59,121 nucleotides of DNA from JAFNGF01 sp964567045 (GCA_964567045.1 CAZMLE010000019.1:1-59121), one strand, 5' to 3'. Counted from the stretch's first letter, positions 24,099 through 32,636 are shown. The notes: a model not told the origin generated them from the letters alone. A program made the numbers and translations.

Positions 24099-24857
24099 CT
24101 ACCGACGGCTCCTTTTTCTGGTTAGCAGGCTTATCACTCCACCGATGCCAAGCATAGCTATTGTTGCCGGCTCCGGAACTTGGGCAATGTAGTCCTGCTT
24201 TCCATCGTAAACGAAGGCTCGCAGATCTGCCTTTGGACCGCAGCCGGTCAAACTGTGCAGCCAGTTGTTTGCCAGGGTTGTGTTGGCGCCCTCGCAACGA
24301 AAACCACCGCTGCAAACGGTGCCGTCAACTGTCACGTCCCAACCTGCCGGCGATGTGGGAAGGTCTTCGTATATGATTTCCCATACAGCCGTGGCAAAGG
24401 CTTCGGCATCGCTGTTTTGTTGGGGAGAAAATGGTCCGCTGCCGGCCCAGGCCGGCTTGTAGAATCTGCCCCACAACTCGCTAAGATAATTGGCCTTTTC
24501 GGCGCCTATGGTATCGCCGAGAAAGCTGCTATACGCATCGTCCGGCATGACTACATCGTAGGTGAATGTGCTCTTGGGTGACCACTCGTTCAATTCGATG
24601 CAGAATGCGCCGATCAGGCCGTTCGGCCAGATATTGCCTTGGCCGGTGCCGGCTGTTTTATTCAGCACATACAGCCCACCGTACACGGCTGTGCCCTCTT
24701 GGCCCCCGCCCCAAATCGCGACCCCGGCTTGGTCATAGGCGCCGTAGCCGGAATGTACTATGTCCATAGTACCAGGCGATGTAGCTTGTGCGGACAGACA
24801 CGGCAGAGCCAGTACAAGCACTGCACAAAAACTTTTTGCTACTTTCATCATCTTCAT
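24099..24857 (-). CDS. PEP-CTERM sorting-domain secreted protein (second)
   Basis: This protein of about 252 residues has a signal peptide (MKMMKVAKSFCAVLVLAL, cleavage near SAQA) and ends with VPEPATIAMLGIGGVISLLTRKRSRR, a complete PEP-CTERM tripartite signal. The body contains GGLYVLNKTAG, an AFCIELNEW segment and several cysteines (FCIE, VCSGGF, GCGPK). I believe this resembles other planctomycete PEP-CTERM proteins whose function is unknown. The start at 24857 is preferred to the longer frame because GAGGTG lies 6 bp before it. Upstream is a 24-nt hairpin (GTTGCT...AGCAAC, 24883-24906) in the leader and a gene-free region of more than 1 kb. Confidence 0.9.
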   Translation of the reverse strand: MKMMKVAKSFCAVLVLALPCLSAQATSPGTMDIVHSGYGAYDQAGVAIWGGGQEGTAVYGGLYVLNKTAGTGQGNIWPNGLIGAFCIELNEWSPKSTFTYDVVMPDDAYSSFLGDTIGAEKANYLSELWGRFYKPAWAGSGPFSPQQNSDAEAFATAVWEIIYEDLPTSPAGWDVTVDGTVCSGGFRCEGANTTLANNWLHSLTGCGPKADLRAFVYDGKQDYIAQVPEPATIAMLGIGGVISLLTRKRSRR

Positions 24858-25166
24858 TTTTTCACCTCTTTTGCGATAATAATTTTTTAGGTTGCTGGCC
24901 ACCCACAGCAACTCCAATCGCTCTGTTAGTTCTCTTCGTGACTCGCCGCTTGGGTGACAGCCGACAAATCACACACAACGAATCACAGTTATTGTTTTTG
25001 GTCACTACCTTTTCTGCTTGAAACATTACTTTGCATCAATCGCCCCCATTTGATCGCCGGGTAGTCAGATAGCAGTAAATGCAGGCATAGTCATAGCAGT
25101 TTACGTCAGAGCACTAGCCTTACCCTGTCGCGATTTTTGATCCGTCAAAACTTACACGGCAGATCG

Positions 25167-25190
25167 CACTTGAATCTGTACGCTCAAGTG
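25167..25190. promoter_or_regulatory. inverted repeat CACTTGA-N10-TCAAGTG
   Basis: Perfect 7-bp arms separated by 10 bp give a two-turn geometry typical of dimer binding sites. No regulator gene is adjacent, so the partner is unknown. Confidence 0.35.
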
Positions 25191-25744
25191 ACACACAATT
25201 TTGCGTGGGTGTCCAGCAGAGGAAAACTTAAGAACACCCCCCATTCCGATTACGCCCCCCGGAACGATTTACAGCAATAAGTGTATCCTATTAGTTCACA
25301 AAAGTCAAGAGCGAGCCGGAGAAATTTTTGAAAGTGGCCGGCATTTTTTCTGTTATGCTCCTTGGCGGCCTAAGAACGAAATGATTATAGGATATTGAAG
25401 CCCATCGGGGTCAGAATTATCTCTAAAGTTTTTGGCATTTATTTCTTGCTGAGCACTCTTACGGTCGTGTCTTCATCGCAAAGGCAGTTGCTGTGACATT
25501 GCAGCGAACAAGGGTATTGACGATGTCCTCAGACCGGCTCGTTCTTGAGCAGCTTGAGTTGAAGGCTTAATGATAGTAGTTTGCTGGTAGGCGTGCTTGT
25601 ATGTATTGGCTCTGCCAGAACGCAAATTCACGCCACATAAGGGTAGTGATTTAGCCCTTCCAGTTAAGATATGATGGGTAGAGCCCACACTGCCGGCTGG
25701 ACAGTAATTTTGCAAGAAAATTTCAAAAAGACCGATAATATCCC

Positions 25745-25773
25745 TCGTCAGAGCAAAAACGAAGGGTTATAAT
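25745..25773 (+). promoter_or_regulatory. promoter candidate for the YSPYAFSY gene
   Basis: TCGTCA (25745-25750), a 17-bp spacer and a perfect TATAAT (25768-25773). It implies a 5' leader of about 225 nt. Confidence 0.45.
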
Positions 25774-25853
25774 ACTCATCAATACAGCTCAAGGGGGTAG
25801 GGTGTAGCCGGAAAGGTGTTACCGGTTATCTTGACGCCGCGCGACGTTTTTCA

Positions 25854-25972
25854 GGAAAGGAGGTGATTGCAGGAAAAAACTACTCAGTGAGCGCGAATGC
25901 TCGAAAGAAAGTCCGGTTTGTGGGGAAACCACTACGTTTTTATAGAGGAGGTGATGGCAGGAAAAACTTGGA
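25854..25972 (+). promoter_or_regulatory. duplicated full-length Shine-Dalgarno leader
   Basis: GGAAAGGAGGTGATTGCAGG (25854-25873) and GAGGAGGTGATGGCAGG (25945-25961) are direct repeats about 90 bp apart. The first matches the 16S anti-Shine-Dalgarno complement over AAAGGAGGTGAT. Two short frames begin at them: GTG 25863-25985 (40 codons) and ATG 25954-26064 (36 codons, overlapping the start of the main gene at 26006, which has its own AAGGAG). Either leader peptides or ribosome-standby sites are possible. Confidence 0.5.
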
Positions 25973-26005
25973 ATTGGGTGTCTGAGACACGGAAGGAGAA
26001 TCAAA

Positions 26006-26821
26006 ATGAAAAGGATTTCACTGCCAACAATAATAGTCTTTGTGCTCCTGCCCAGCGTAGCTAACGCTTATTACTCCAGTCGCGTTCCGCTGCGCTATCG
26101 TACGGGCTACTCGCCTTATGCTTTCAGCTACAAATATCCTTCTGGTTTGATCTCCGGCGAGCTTGGTTACTCGCCGTATGCTTTCAGTTACCATCATTCC
26201 GGTTTGGTTCCTTACTGGGTTCAGTACTCGCCCTATGCTTTCAGCTACAAATATCCTTCTGGTTTGGTTAGTGACTATTGGTCCGGGCCCTACTACTTTG
26301 ATTATGCCTTCAGCTACAGGCAGTCTGGTGCGGGGGACTGTGACACTCGCCCGTCCGCGCATGTCACCAATGACGAGTCTCCCGACCTACTGTACTACCA
26401 GATGAGGCAGAAATACGAAGAAAATCTAAAGGCTCGTGACGAGAGGATAAGGACATTAAGAACCGACCGGCAAGAAGCAACTGCGACCACAGAAATCGAC
26501 GGCGGGGAGGTAATTCGCCAGTATCTGGCCAGCAAGAATGTAGATTTTCAGATGAACAGGATTCTAAGAATAGGCGGCAGGATGGTAAGCGTTGAATTTC
26601 TGCTCAAGAATAAGAACCTATTGATAAAATACTCGAACCCGGCAGAGGTAGAGATCGTTACCCAGGACTCAGGCTACAAAAAGAATATTTACGAAAAGTA
26701 TAGACAAATGTGTAGCGAATTCGGTCAGCAATTCAGACAACAAGGAGGAAAAATCTATCAAATAGAATCAGCAAATGCTCAGGAGATACTGGAGAAATTA
26801 AAACTCTGTGACCAGGGATGA
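26006..26821 (+). CDS. secreted protein with YSPYAFSY repeats and coiled coil
   Basis: This 271-residue exported protein has a signal peptide (about 1-21, ending VANA). A repeat region follows, with YSPYAFSY at about residues 35-42, 55-62 and 74-81 and a variant DYAFSY at 99-104, spaced about 20 residues apart by linkers such as KYPSGLISGELG. Next come a charged helical segment (RQKYEENLKARDERIRTLRTDR, split here by ordinary text: residues about 143-165) and a C-terminal globular part of about 100 residues. Tyrosine-rich repeats suggest adhesion or assembly on the surface. I recall similar uncharacterised proteins in Planctomycetes but know no function. The start is fixed by AAGGAG 7 bp upstream. 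Hairpin elements begin right after the stop. Confidence 0.88.
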   Translation: MKRISLPTIIVFVLLPSVANAYYSSRVPLRYRTGYSPYAFSYKYPSGLISGELGYSPYAFSYHHSGLVPYWVQYSPYAFSYKYPSGLVSDYWSGPYYFDYAFSYRQSGAGDCDTRPSAHVTNDESPDLLYYQMRQKYEENLKARDERIRTLRTDRQEATATTEIDGGEVIRQYLASKNVDFQMNRILRIGGRMVSVEFLLKNKNLLIKYSNPAEVEIVTQDSGYKKNIYEKYRQMCSEFGQQFRQQGGKIYQIESANAQEILEKLKLCDQG

Positions 26822-26880
26822 AACCTGCGGTGAAATCGCAGGCTAAATAGTATTTAGCTCCGCGTTTTACGCGGGGTCGC
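26821..26880. repeat. paired CTAAATA-type hairpin elements
   Basis: AA-ACCTGCGG-TGAA-ATCGCAGG-CTAAATA is followed by the inverted half TATTTAG-CTCCGCGT-TTT-ACGCGGGG. Both stems are 8 bp with one or two G-T pairs. This is the same head-to-head layout as 6414-6467 but with different stem sequences. It lies between the convergent YSPYAFSY and argF genes and may terminate both. Confidence 0.8.
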
Positions 26881-26914
26881 TACACGGGCAGCAATTTTTG
26901 CGCGTGTGGTCTTG

Positions 26915-27826
26915 TCAGGCCATGAGTTTCTTCAACAAAGCCCGTTGGAAGTGGAGTCGGTTTTCGGCCTGGTCGAACATAATCGAATTAGCTGACTCGG
27001 CGACTTCGTCGGTGATTTCCAAGCCGCGATAGGCAGGCAGGCAGTGCATAATCTTGGCATCTGCCGGTGCGGATTTGAGTAGTTCGGCATTGACCTGGAA
27101 GCCGGCAAAATCTGCGATACGTTTTTGCTTTTCGTTTTCCTGGCCCATGCTCACCCAGGTATCGGTGTAGATTACCTCGGCGTCACGAACCGCCGCAGCG
27201 GGGTCGTTGATTTGCTGAACGCTTCGGGGTGATAATTGATTCGCTACCTTGATCGTATCGGCATCGAGCTCGTAGCGAGCTGGCGACGCAATAACCATTT
27301 TCATACCGAGTTTTCCGCAGGCAAAAGCCAGCGACCGGGCTACGTTATTGCCGTCGCCGATAAAGGCGATTTTTACGCCTTCTATCCGCCCGCAATGCTC
27401 GCTAATGGTAAGCGCGTCCGCCATCGCCTGGCAGGGATGCGACCAGTCCGTCAGCGCATTTATTACCGGCAGCGCTGCTGACGCAGCTAACTCTGTGAGA
27501 GCGCTGTGCTCGAAGGTGCGCAACGCTATGCCGTCAACATATCGGCTGAGCACCCGTGCGATGTCTTTTATCGGCTCCTGCTTGCGGATGCCGCCGATGT
27601 CTTCGGGCTTGACGTAGACAGCGTTGCCGCCCAGATCCGTCACCGCCACCTCGAAGCTGATCCTGGTTCGCAGGCTGGGCTTTTCAAACAGCATAGCCAG
27701 ACTCTTGCCCGTAAGGCACAAATCTCGCCCGCCGGATTTGTATAGTTTCTTCAGCTGGCTGCTTTCGGCCAGCAAGTCTTTAAGCTGCTCAGTAGAAAAA
27801 TCATTTATGGATATAAAATCCTTCAT
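26915..27826 (-). CDS. argF: ornithine carbamoyltransferase
   Basis: This 303-residue cytoplasmic enzyme makes citrulline from ornithine and carbamoyl phosphate in arginine synthesis. The carbamoyl-phosphate loop SLRTR (about 51-55) is present. HPCQAMADALT, the nucleotide-fold segment VKIAFIGDGNNVARSLAFACGKLG and the ornithine-binding HCLPAYRG near residue 262 complete the family pattern. The length is typical. Its start ATG overlaps the argD stop by 4 bp (ATGA), so it is translationally coupled as the last gene of argB-argD-argF. Confidence 0.97.
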   Translation of the reverse strand: MKDFISINDFSTEQLKDLLAESSQLKKLYKSGGRDLCLTGKSLAMLFEKPSLRTRISFEVAVTDLGGNAVYVKPEDIGGIRKQEPIKDIARVLSRYVDGIALRTFEHSALTELAASAALPVINALTDWSHPCQAMADALTISEHCGRIEGVKIAFIGDGNNVARSLAFACGKLGMKMVIASPARYELDADTIKVANQLSPRSVQQINDPAAAVRDAEVIYTDTWVSMGQENEKQKRIADFAGFQVNAELLKSAPADAKIMHCLPAYRGLEITDEVAESANSIMFDQAENRLHFQRALLKKLMA

Positions 27827-29007
27827 TTGCCGCTCTCAGTCAAAACCGCATCCAGAATGTCGATTGCCTGGTCGATTTGGTCCTTCGTGACGATCATCGG
27901 CGGCATAAACCGCAGCACAGTCTCGTTAGTGCAGTTTATACGCAGGCCCTTCTGCAGACACTTGTCGACTATTTCCTTGCCCGGCCTGGTTAACTGCACG
28001 CCAATCATCAAGCCGATGCCGCGAACGCTGTCTATGATAGAGTGCTTGTCCTTCAGTTGCAGAAGCCTGTCTCTGGCGTGTTCGCCAAGCTCAGTGGCGT
28101 TGTGCAGCAGATTATTTTCTTCTATCGCCTCGATGACGGCGATACCCGCGGCGCAGGCCAGGCAGTTGCCCCCGAAGGTGGAAGCGTGTGTGCCAGGAGT
28201 CAGTGAGGCGGCAATTTCTTCTTTAGCCATCATAGCTCCGATGGCGACGCCGCCGCCCAAAGCCTTTGCCATAGTTATAATATCCGGCTCAACATCGAAA
28301 TGCTGATAGGCGAACCATTTGCCGGTTCTGCCGATGCCGGTCTGAACTTCGTCCAAGATCATTATTGCTCCGTTTTCGTCGCAAAGGCGGCGAATCGCCT
28401 GCAAGAACTCGGTGCTGGCAATATTTATTCCGCCCTCGCCTTGTATCGGCTCGACCATAACGGCTGCGACCTCGTCGCTAAATGCCGCCTCCAATGCGGC
28501 CACGTCGTTAAACGGTACATAAATGAAGCCGGGCAGCAGCGGCAGCAGCCCCTCGTGGTGCTTTGGCTGGGCTGTCGCTGTCACCGTAGCAAAGGTCCGC
28601 CCGTGAAAGCTGCCTCCGAAGGTAATAAATTTATATTTTTCCTGCGCGGTGTGCAGGCGTGCCAATTTCAAGGCTGCCTCGTTTGCCTCGGCGCCGCTGT
28701 TGCAGAAAAAGCATTTGCCGCCGAACGCCCGCTCGCTCAGAAGCTGCGCCAGTTGTCCCTGCGGCTCAGAGTAGAACGTATTGTCGATGTGCAGAAGCTC
28801 TGCCGCCTGTTTGCGGATAGCTTCGACAACTTTTGGGTGACAGTGTCCGATGCCGCTGACCGCCCAGCCGGGAAACATGTCCAGTATTTTGTTGCCGTCG
28901 GCGTCATATAACCAGCAGCCTTCGCCCTTAACGATAACCCGCGGCAGCCGCTTGTAATTGCCGATTACGTATTTATTAAACAGCTCAACTGTTTCCTGTG
29001 TTGTCAT
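27823..29007 (-). CDS. argD: acetylornithine aminotransferase
   Basis: This 394-residue class III PLP aminotransferase converts N-acetylglutamate semialdehyde to N-acetylornithine. It shows CFFCNSGAEANEAALKLAR (cofactor phosphate site), GSFHGRTFATV, ILDEVQTGIGRTG (Asp and Gln near the PLP ring) and the lysine segment TMAKALGGGVAIGAM. The neighbours argB and argF fix the role as ArgD rather than an omega-amino-acid transaminase. GAAGGAAAAG precedes the ATG. The gene follows argB by 19 bp and overlaps argF by 4 bp. Confidence 0.97.
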   Translation of the reverse strand: MTTQETVELFNKYVIGNYKRLPRVIVKGEGCWLYDADGNKILDMFPGWAVSGIGHCHPKVVEAIRKQAAELLHIDNTFYSEPQGQLAQLLSERAFGGKCFFCNSGAEANEAALKLARLHTAQEKYKFITFGGSFHGRTFATVTATAQPKHHEGLLPLLPGFIYVPFNDVAALEAAFSDEVAAVMVEPIQGEGGINIASTEFLQAIRRLCDENGAIMILDEVQTGIGRTGKWFAYQHFDVEPDIITMAKALGGGVAIGAMMAKEEIAASLTPGTHASTFGGNCLACAAGIAVIEAIEENNLLHNATELGEHARDRLLQLKDKHSIIDSVRGIGLMIGVQLTRPGKEIVDKCLQKGLRINCTNETVLRFMPPMIVTKDQIDQAIDILDAVLTESGK

Positions 29008-29026
29008 TACTTTTCCTTCTCTGCGG

Positions 29027-29905
29027 TTAATTCTTTACTATTTCCGTGCCGATGCCTTTATCGGTGTAGATTTCCAGCAGCAGCGAGTGTTCGATTCGTC
29101 CGTCGATGATATGGGCCTTTTTCACGCCGCCATCCAGGGCCGATAGGCAGGCTTCCACCTTCGGCAGCATCGCGTCAGCGATGATGCCGGCGTCGATCAT
29201 ATCCGTAATCTGCTCCTGGTTGAGGCTTGAAACACAACTATTCGGGTCTTCAATGTTCGTTCGTATTCCGTGCGTGTCACTTACTACGACCAGTTTTTCA
29301 GCAGCCGCTTCTGCCGCTACCTTGCCGGCGGCGCTATCGGCGTTGACGTTTAGTTTTCCGCCGGCCTTATCCAGCGCTATGGACGCAATAACCGGTATAT
29401 TGCCGGCGGTGCAGAGCGTCTTTAGAAGCTCCGCATTTACCGCGATTATTTGCCCGACCAGTCCGAGGTCGATTTTGCGACCGTTTTCGCCGGACAGCCT
29501 CAAGGGTTCGGCAAACAGCACGCAGCTACTCAGCGAATGCAGTCCCATAGGCTTGCAGCCCAGGTCAGCGAGCGTTTTGCAGATGGGCGTATTGATTTTG
29601 TGCACCAGCGTATGCTCTGCGATGTTGAGGGTCCGCTCGTCGGTATAGCGTCGGCCTTGCACCCACACGGGCTCAAGGCCCGCCTGGTTCATCGCCGTGG
29701 TGATGGCTTTTCCGCCGCCGTGAACGATGATTGGCTGCATTCCAACCGTGCTCATAAAGGCGATGTCGGTCAGCATCTTTTTTTGCAGGATAGTATCCTC
29801 CAGTACGCTTCCGCCGAGCTTGACCACGACGATTTTTCCGCGGAACTTGCGGATATATTCCATCGCCTCGATTAGCGCACCAGCTTTAGCAATAGCTTCT
29901 TCCAC
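29027..29905 (-). CDS. argB: acetylglutamate kinase
   Basis: This protein of about 292 residues phosphorylates N-acetylglutamate, the second step of arginine synthesis. The amino-acid-kinase fold shows IVVVKLGGSVLED, PIIVHGGGKAIT, LNVNADSAAGKVAAEAAAEKLVVVSDTHG, and an MLPKVEACLSALDGGV segment near the C-terminus. I place the start at GTG 29905 (VEEAIAKAGALIEAMEYIRKF), because AGGAG lies 8 bp upstream and the family usually starts here. The longer ATG-containing frame would add about 30 non-conserved residues. It leads the argB-argD-argF operon; argC, argJ, argG and argH are not in the window. Confidence 0.96.
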   Translation of the reverse strand: MEEAIAKAGALIEAMEYIRKFRGKIVVVKLGGSVLEDTILQKKMLTDIAFMSTVGMQPIIVHGGGKAITTAMNQAGLEPVWVQGRRYTDERTLNIAEHTLVHKINTPICKTLADLGCKPMGLHSLSSCVLFAEPLRLSGENGRKIDLGLVGQIIAVNAELLKTLCTAGNIPVIASIALDKAGGKLNVNADSAAGKVAAEAAAEKLVVVSDTHGIRTNIEDPNSCVSSLNQEQITDMIDAGIIADAMLPKVEACLSALDGGVKKAHIIDGRIEHSLLLEIYTDKGIGTEIVKN

Positions 29906-30002
29906 CTGTGTAACTCCTGAAAAAGCTGTTTTGGGAAAGCGGCAAGTGTAGTATGCGCCCGCCGGTTCGTCAAGATATATATTGTTGATATTCATCGCGT
30001 TT

Positions 30003-30030
30003 AGTCCCCCAGCTTCACGCTGGGGGTTTT
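30003..30030. repeat. CTAAA-type hairpin half-element, terminator-like
   Basis: TTTAG-T-CCCCCAGC-TTCAC-GCTGGGGG-TTTTCTT has an 8-bp perfect stem with a T-rich tail on the plus strand. It lies between the divergent argB and msrA genes, where a terminator is not expected, so it is best read as another member of the dispersed family. Confidence 0.7.
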
Positions 30031-30079
30031 CTTGCCTGCGCAAGATTTTGGCGATAATATTATTAGGTGAGACAACAAT

Positions 30080-30616
30080 ATGAGCAGTCCAGACGCAGCG
30101 CAAGAAATATCCGCCAATGCTGGCGGGCCGAATAGATATGAGAAAGCCACCTTCGCAGCCGGCTGCTTCTGGGGCGTCGAGGCCGCCTTTGCCAAAGTGC
30201 CTGGCGTAGTCTGGACACAGGTCGGCTATACCGGCGGCCACACCGAAAATCCCACCTATAAAGATGTCTGCACCGATAGGACCGGCCACGCCGAAGCGGT
30301 TGAAGTCACTTATGACCCCGCGAAGATTTCATACGAGCAGCTTCTGGATGTTTTCTGGAACATTCACGACCCGACTACCCTTAACCGCCAGGGCCCGGAT
30401 GTTGGCAGCCAGTACCGCTCCGCGATTTTCTATCATAATAAAGACCAGCAGCGTGCCGCCGAGGCCTCAAAGCGTGGGCTTGAGCAGTCTGGCCGATTCG
30501 ACAAACCGATTGTGGCAGAAATCAGCCCTGCCTCAAAGTTCTACCGAGCCGAGGAGTACCACCAGCGATACCTCGAAAAGCACGGCCTATCCTCCTGTCA
30601 CTTGCCCGCCCAGTAA
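30080..30616 (+). CDS. msrA: peptide-methionine (S)-S-oxide reductase
   Basis: This 178-residue enzyme reduces methionine-S-sulfoxide in proteins. The catalytic GCFWG motif is at about 28-32 (Cys29). It is followed by VGYTGGHTENPTYKDVCTDRTGHAEAVEV, split in the family as substrate pocket residues, and FWNIHDPTT. RSAIFYHN and AEEYHQRYL also fit. A C-terminal cysteine (LSSCHL) may serve as the resolving cysteine. The short polar N-terminus suggests a cytoplasmic location. AGGTGAG stands about 8 bp before the ATG. It is a single gene, divergent from argB. Confidence 0.97.
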   Translation: MSSPDAAQEISANAGGPNRYEKATFAAGCFWGVEAAFAKVPGVVWTQVGYTGGHTENPTYKDVCTDRTGHAEAVEVTYDPAKISYEQLLDVFWNIHDPTTLNRQGPDVGSQYRSAIFYHNKDQQRAAEASKRGLEQSGRFDKPIVAEISPASKFYRAEEYHQRYLEKHGLSSCHLPAQ

Positions 30617-30627
30617 TGCCACTGTCT

Positions 30628-30666
30628 GTCATTGCGAGTCCCGATTTGTCGCGACGCGGCAATCTC
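30628..30666. repeat. partial REP-like element after msrA
   Basis: GTCATTGCGAG at 30628-30638 and CAATCTC at 30660-30666 are the left half of the element complete at 4630-4712. The flanking 30685-30765 contains further short palindromes, for example GGTAGGCATGCCCTACC. Confidence 0.6.
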
Positions 30667-30872
30667 AAAAACGTAAATTGTGGGGCGTGCTGTGCACACC
30701 ATCTTCAAATCGTACCATATGTTCGGCGGAGCATCCCGCCGGCGGTAGGCATGCCCTACCAAACCAAGCAAGAATAACAGTCTCTTGTCTAATGTGCCGA
30801 TTTCATATAGAATATTCAACGCATGGCGGCCCATGCCCCGAAGACGACGGCTTAACATCGTAAGGAGAGAGT

Positions 30873-32636
30873 ATGATCGAGAAGGTCACGGTGGAATACT
30901 TTAAGAAGTTCCAGAAGGAGACATTTTACCTGGGAGATAGCGTTGTTCTTGCAGGTCCTAACAATTCTGGCAAAACCACACTACTCCAAGCCATCGCAGT
31001 GTGGTATCTTGCAATTCAACGTTGGCGTCAGGAAAGAGGTTCCAATAAGTCAAAAGCTGCTCTACGCACTGGATTTCCTATTTCTCGCAAAGATTTCACA
31101 GCTATTCCATTGAGAGAAATGAATCTTCTTTGGACAGACCGCTCGACTGCCTATTCTAGAGATAAGGCCCGTAATATCGAACCTGGCCAGCCCAAGCTCG
31201 TGAAAATTGGAGTAGAAGGCAAAGTGCCTGATGGTAGCACTTGGCAGTTGAACGTGGCTATAAGGTACTCCAGCAGGGAACAGATATACGTCAAACTTCT
31301 CGATCAAGAGGGCAAGCCATTGACCGAATTGCCCGCTAGCGTGTCTGGTACTCAGGTCGTTCATGTTCCTCCTTTCTCAGGCATCGGTGCCGAAGAAACC
31401 AGATATGATCGCGGCTACCAAAACCATCTTATAGGGCAAGGTAAACCTGGGGAGATTTTACGTAATCTTCTTCTTGAGATATTTCAGGGATCGAGAGAAG
31501 ATTGGGATCAACTAAAGCAAGAAATTAGAGAATTATTCGGCTGTGAAATACTTGATCCATCGTATTCTTCCTCCGATCCATTTATTATTATTGAATATAA
31601 TAACACTCTTAAAACTCAAAAAATTCGTAGTTCGCTCGAAATTCCTTCTGCTGGCAGTGGTTTTAATCAAGTCCTTACATTATTTGGTTTTATCTACGCC
31701 AGAGAGGCATCTATTCTACTTATCGATGAGCCGGATGCACACGAACATGTTATTCTTCAGCGACAGGTTTATGAGCGGTTGCGTTCAGTCGCACGCCATC
31801 GAAACTGCCAATTGATAATTTCCTCACATTCTGAGATTGTTCTGGAAGATACAACGCCGCAACAGATTCTGTCCTTCTATGGGAAACCTCACCGTATCAA
31901 GCTTGACGAAGAACGTGACAGAGTCCGCGAGGCTCTACGTCGCCTGTCTTCACTCGACATACTTTCGGGCGAAAGTCGCCACAATATTCTTTATCTCGAA
32001 TCCGAGTCCGATTTCAATATCTTGAAAGCTTTTGCCAAAGTGCTCAAACATGAGGCAATGTCATTCTTCAACAAGCCATTCTATTACCCACTACGTGGCA
32101 GCAATCCCCGAGAAGCTAAAGCCCACTTCTTCGGACTGCAGGCGATCTCACCACAGATTCGCGGCATTTTGTTCCTTGATCGGGACAACAAGGACTTTCC
32201 GGATCACGAGATCGCAGCAGACAATCTGAGGATTGTTCGATGGAAACGCTATGAAATAGAGAACTATCTTCTTGTTCCAAACGCCCTGGTTAGATATGTT
32301 AAAAGCATGACATCCATCAGGGGAGAAATGATAGAGCAGCCAGACCTTTTTCAGCAGAAACGTATAGAGCAAGCGGAAGCAGTTCTCAGAGACCAGTTTC
32401 CACCGGATGCGTGGGCGAACCCCCTCGGTGAAAACCCATTTCTTCTACGCATCGCGGCGAGTAAGGAGCTGCTCCCCAAGCTCTTCGACAAGGTCAACAT
32501 TAGCATTCCCAAAAAAGACTACTACCAGATTGCAGAGTCTTTTGGATCTGCGGAAGTGCACCCAGAAGTCAAAGCGAACTTAGACCTCATCGCCGAGATT
32601 CTCCCTTCGGTTCCAGATGCTGACGATCACACCTGA
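30873..32636 (+). CDS. OLD-like AAA ATPase with C-terminal TOPRIM-type domain
   Basis: This 587-residue protein joins an SMC/ABC-type ATPase head to a TOPRIM-like nuclease region, as in OLD-family proteins. Walker A is GPNNSGKTT (about 28-36), the signature region is SAGSGFNQVLTLFGF, Walker B is ILLIDEPDAHEH and the H-loop IISSHSE. The C-terminal part has LYLESESDFNILKAF (acidic start of TOPRIM), GILFLDRDNKD (the DxD motif) and RYEIENYLL. Related proteins act in phage defence (for example GajA with helicase GajB), but no UvrD-like partner is adjacent. It would therefore be a stand-alone OLD-like protein. AAGGAG stands 7 bp before the ATG. Defence is an inference from the family. Confidence 0.85.
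   Translation: MIEKVTVEYFKKFQKETFYLGDSVVLAGPNNSGKTTLLQAIAVWYLAIQRWRQERGSNKSKAALRTGFPISRKDFTAIPLREMNLLWTDRSTAYSRDKARNIEPGQPKLVKIGVEGKVPDGSTWQLNVAIRYSSREQIYVKLLDQEGKPLTELPASVSGTQVVHVPPFSGIGAEETRYDRGYQNHLIGQGKPGEILRNLLLEIFQGSREDWDQLKQEIRELFGCEILDPSYSSSDPFIIIEYNNTLKTQKIRSSLEIPSAGSGFNQVLTLFGFIYAREASILLIDEPDAHEHVILQRQVYERLRSVARHRNCQLIISSHSEIVLEDTTPQQILSFYGKPHRIKLDEERDRVREALRRLSSLDILSGESRHNILYLESESDFNILKAFAKVLKHEAMSFFNKPFYYPLRGSNPREAKAHFFGLQAISPQIRGILFLDRDNKDFPDHEIAADNLRIVRWKRYEIENYLLVPNALVRYVKSMTSIRGEMIEQPDLFQQKRIEQAEAVLRDQFPPDAWANPLGENPFLLRIAASKELLPKLFDKVNISIPKKDYYQIAESFGSAEVHPEVKANLDLIAEILPSVPDADDHT

Larger units (their letters stand above)
24858..26005. promoter_or_regulatory. 1.1-kb divergent regulatory region between PEP-CTERM and YSPYAFSY genes
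   Basis: No gene of ordinary size is supported. It contains a leader hairpin for the leftward gene (24883-24906), an inverted repeat CACTTGA-N10-TCAAGTG (25167-25190), a C-rich stretch (25238-25262), a promoter-like TCGTCA-N17-TATAAT (25745-25773) pointing to the 26006 gene, and two copies of a full-length Shine-Dalgarno motif (25858-25969). The length and density of sites suggest regulated expression of surface proteins on both sides. Confidence 0.5.

Noticed and set aside
25905..25925. GAAAGTCCGG in the leader of the YSPYAFSY gene, resembling the RNase P RNA start
   Set aside because: The remaining conserved RNase P segments are absent, and the region is far too short.
29027..30289. Longer argB frame of 420 codons
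   Set aside because: The extension overlaps the divergent msrA gene and the hairpin element; the GTG at 29905 with AGGAG gives the normal family length.
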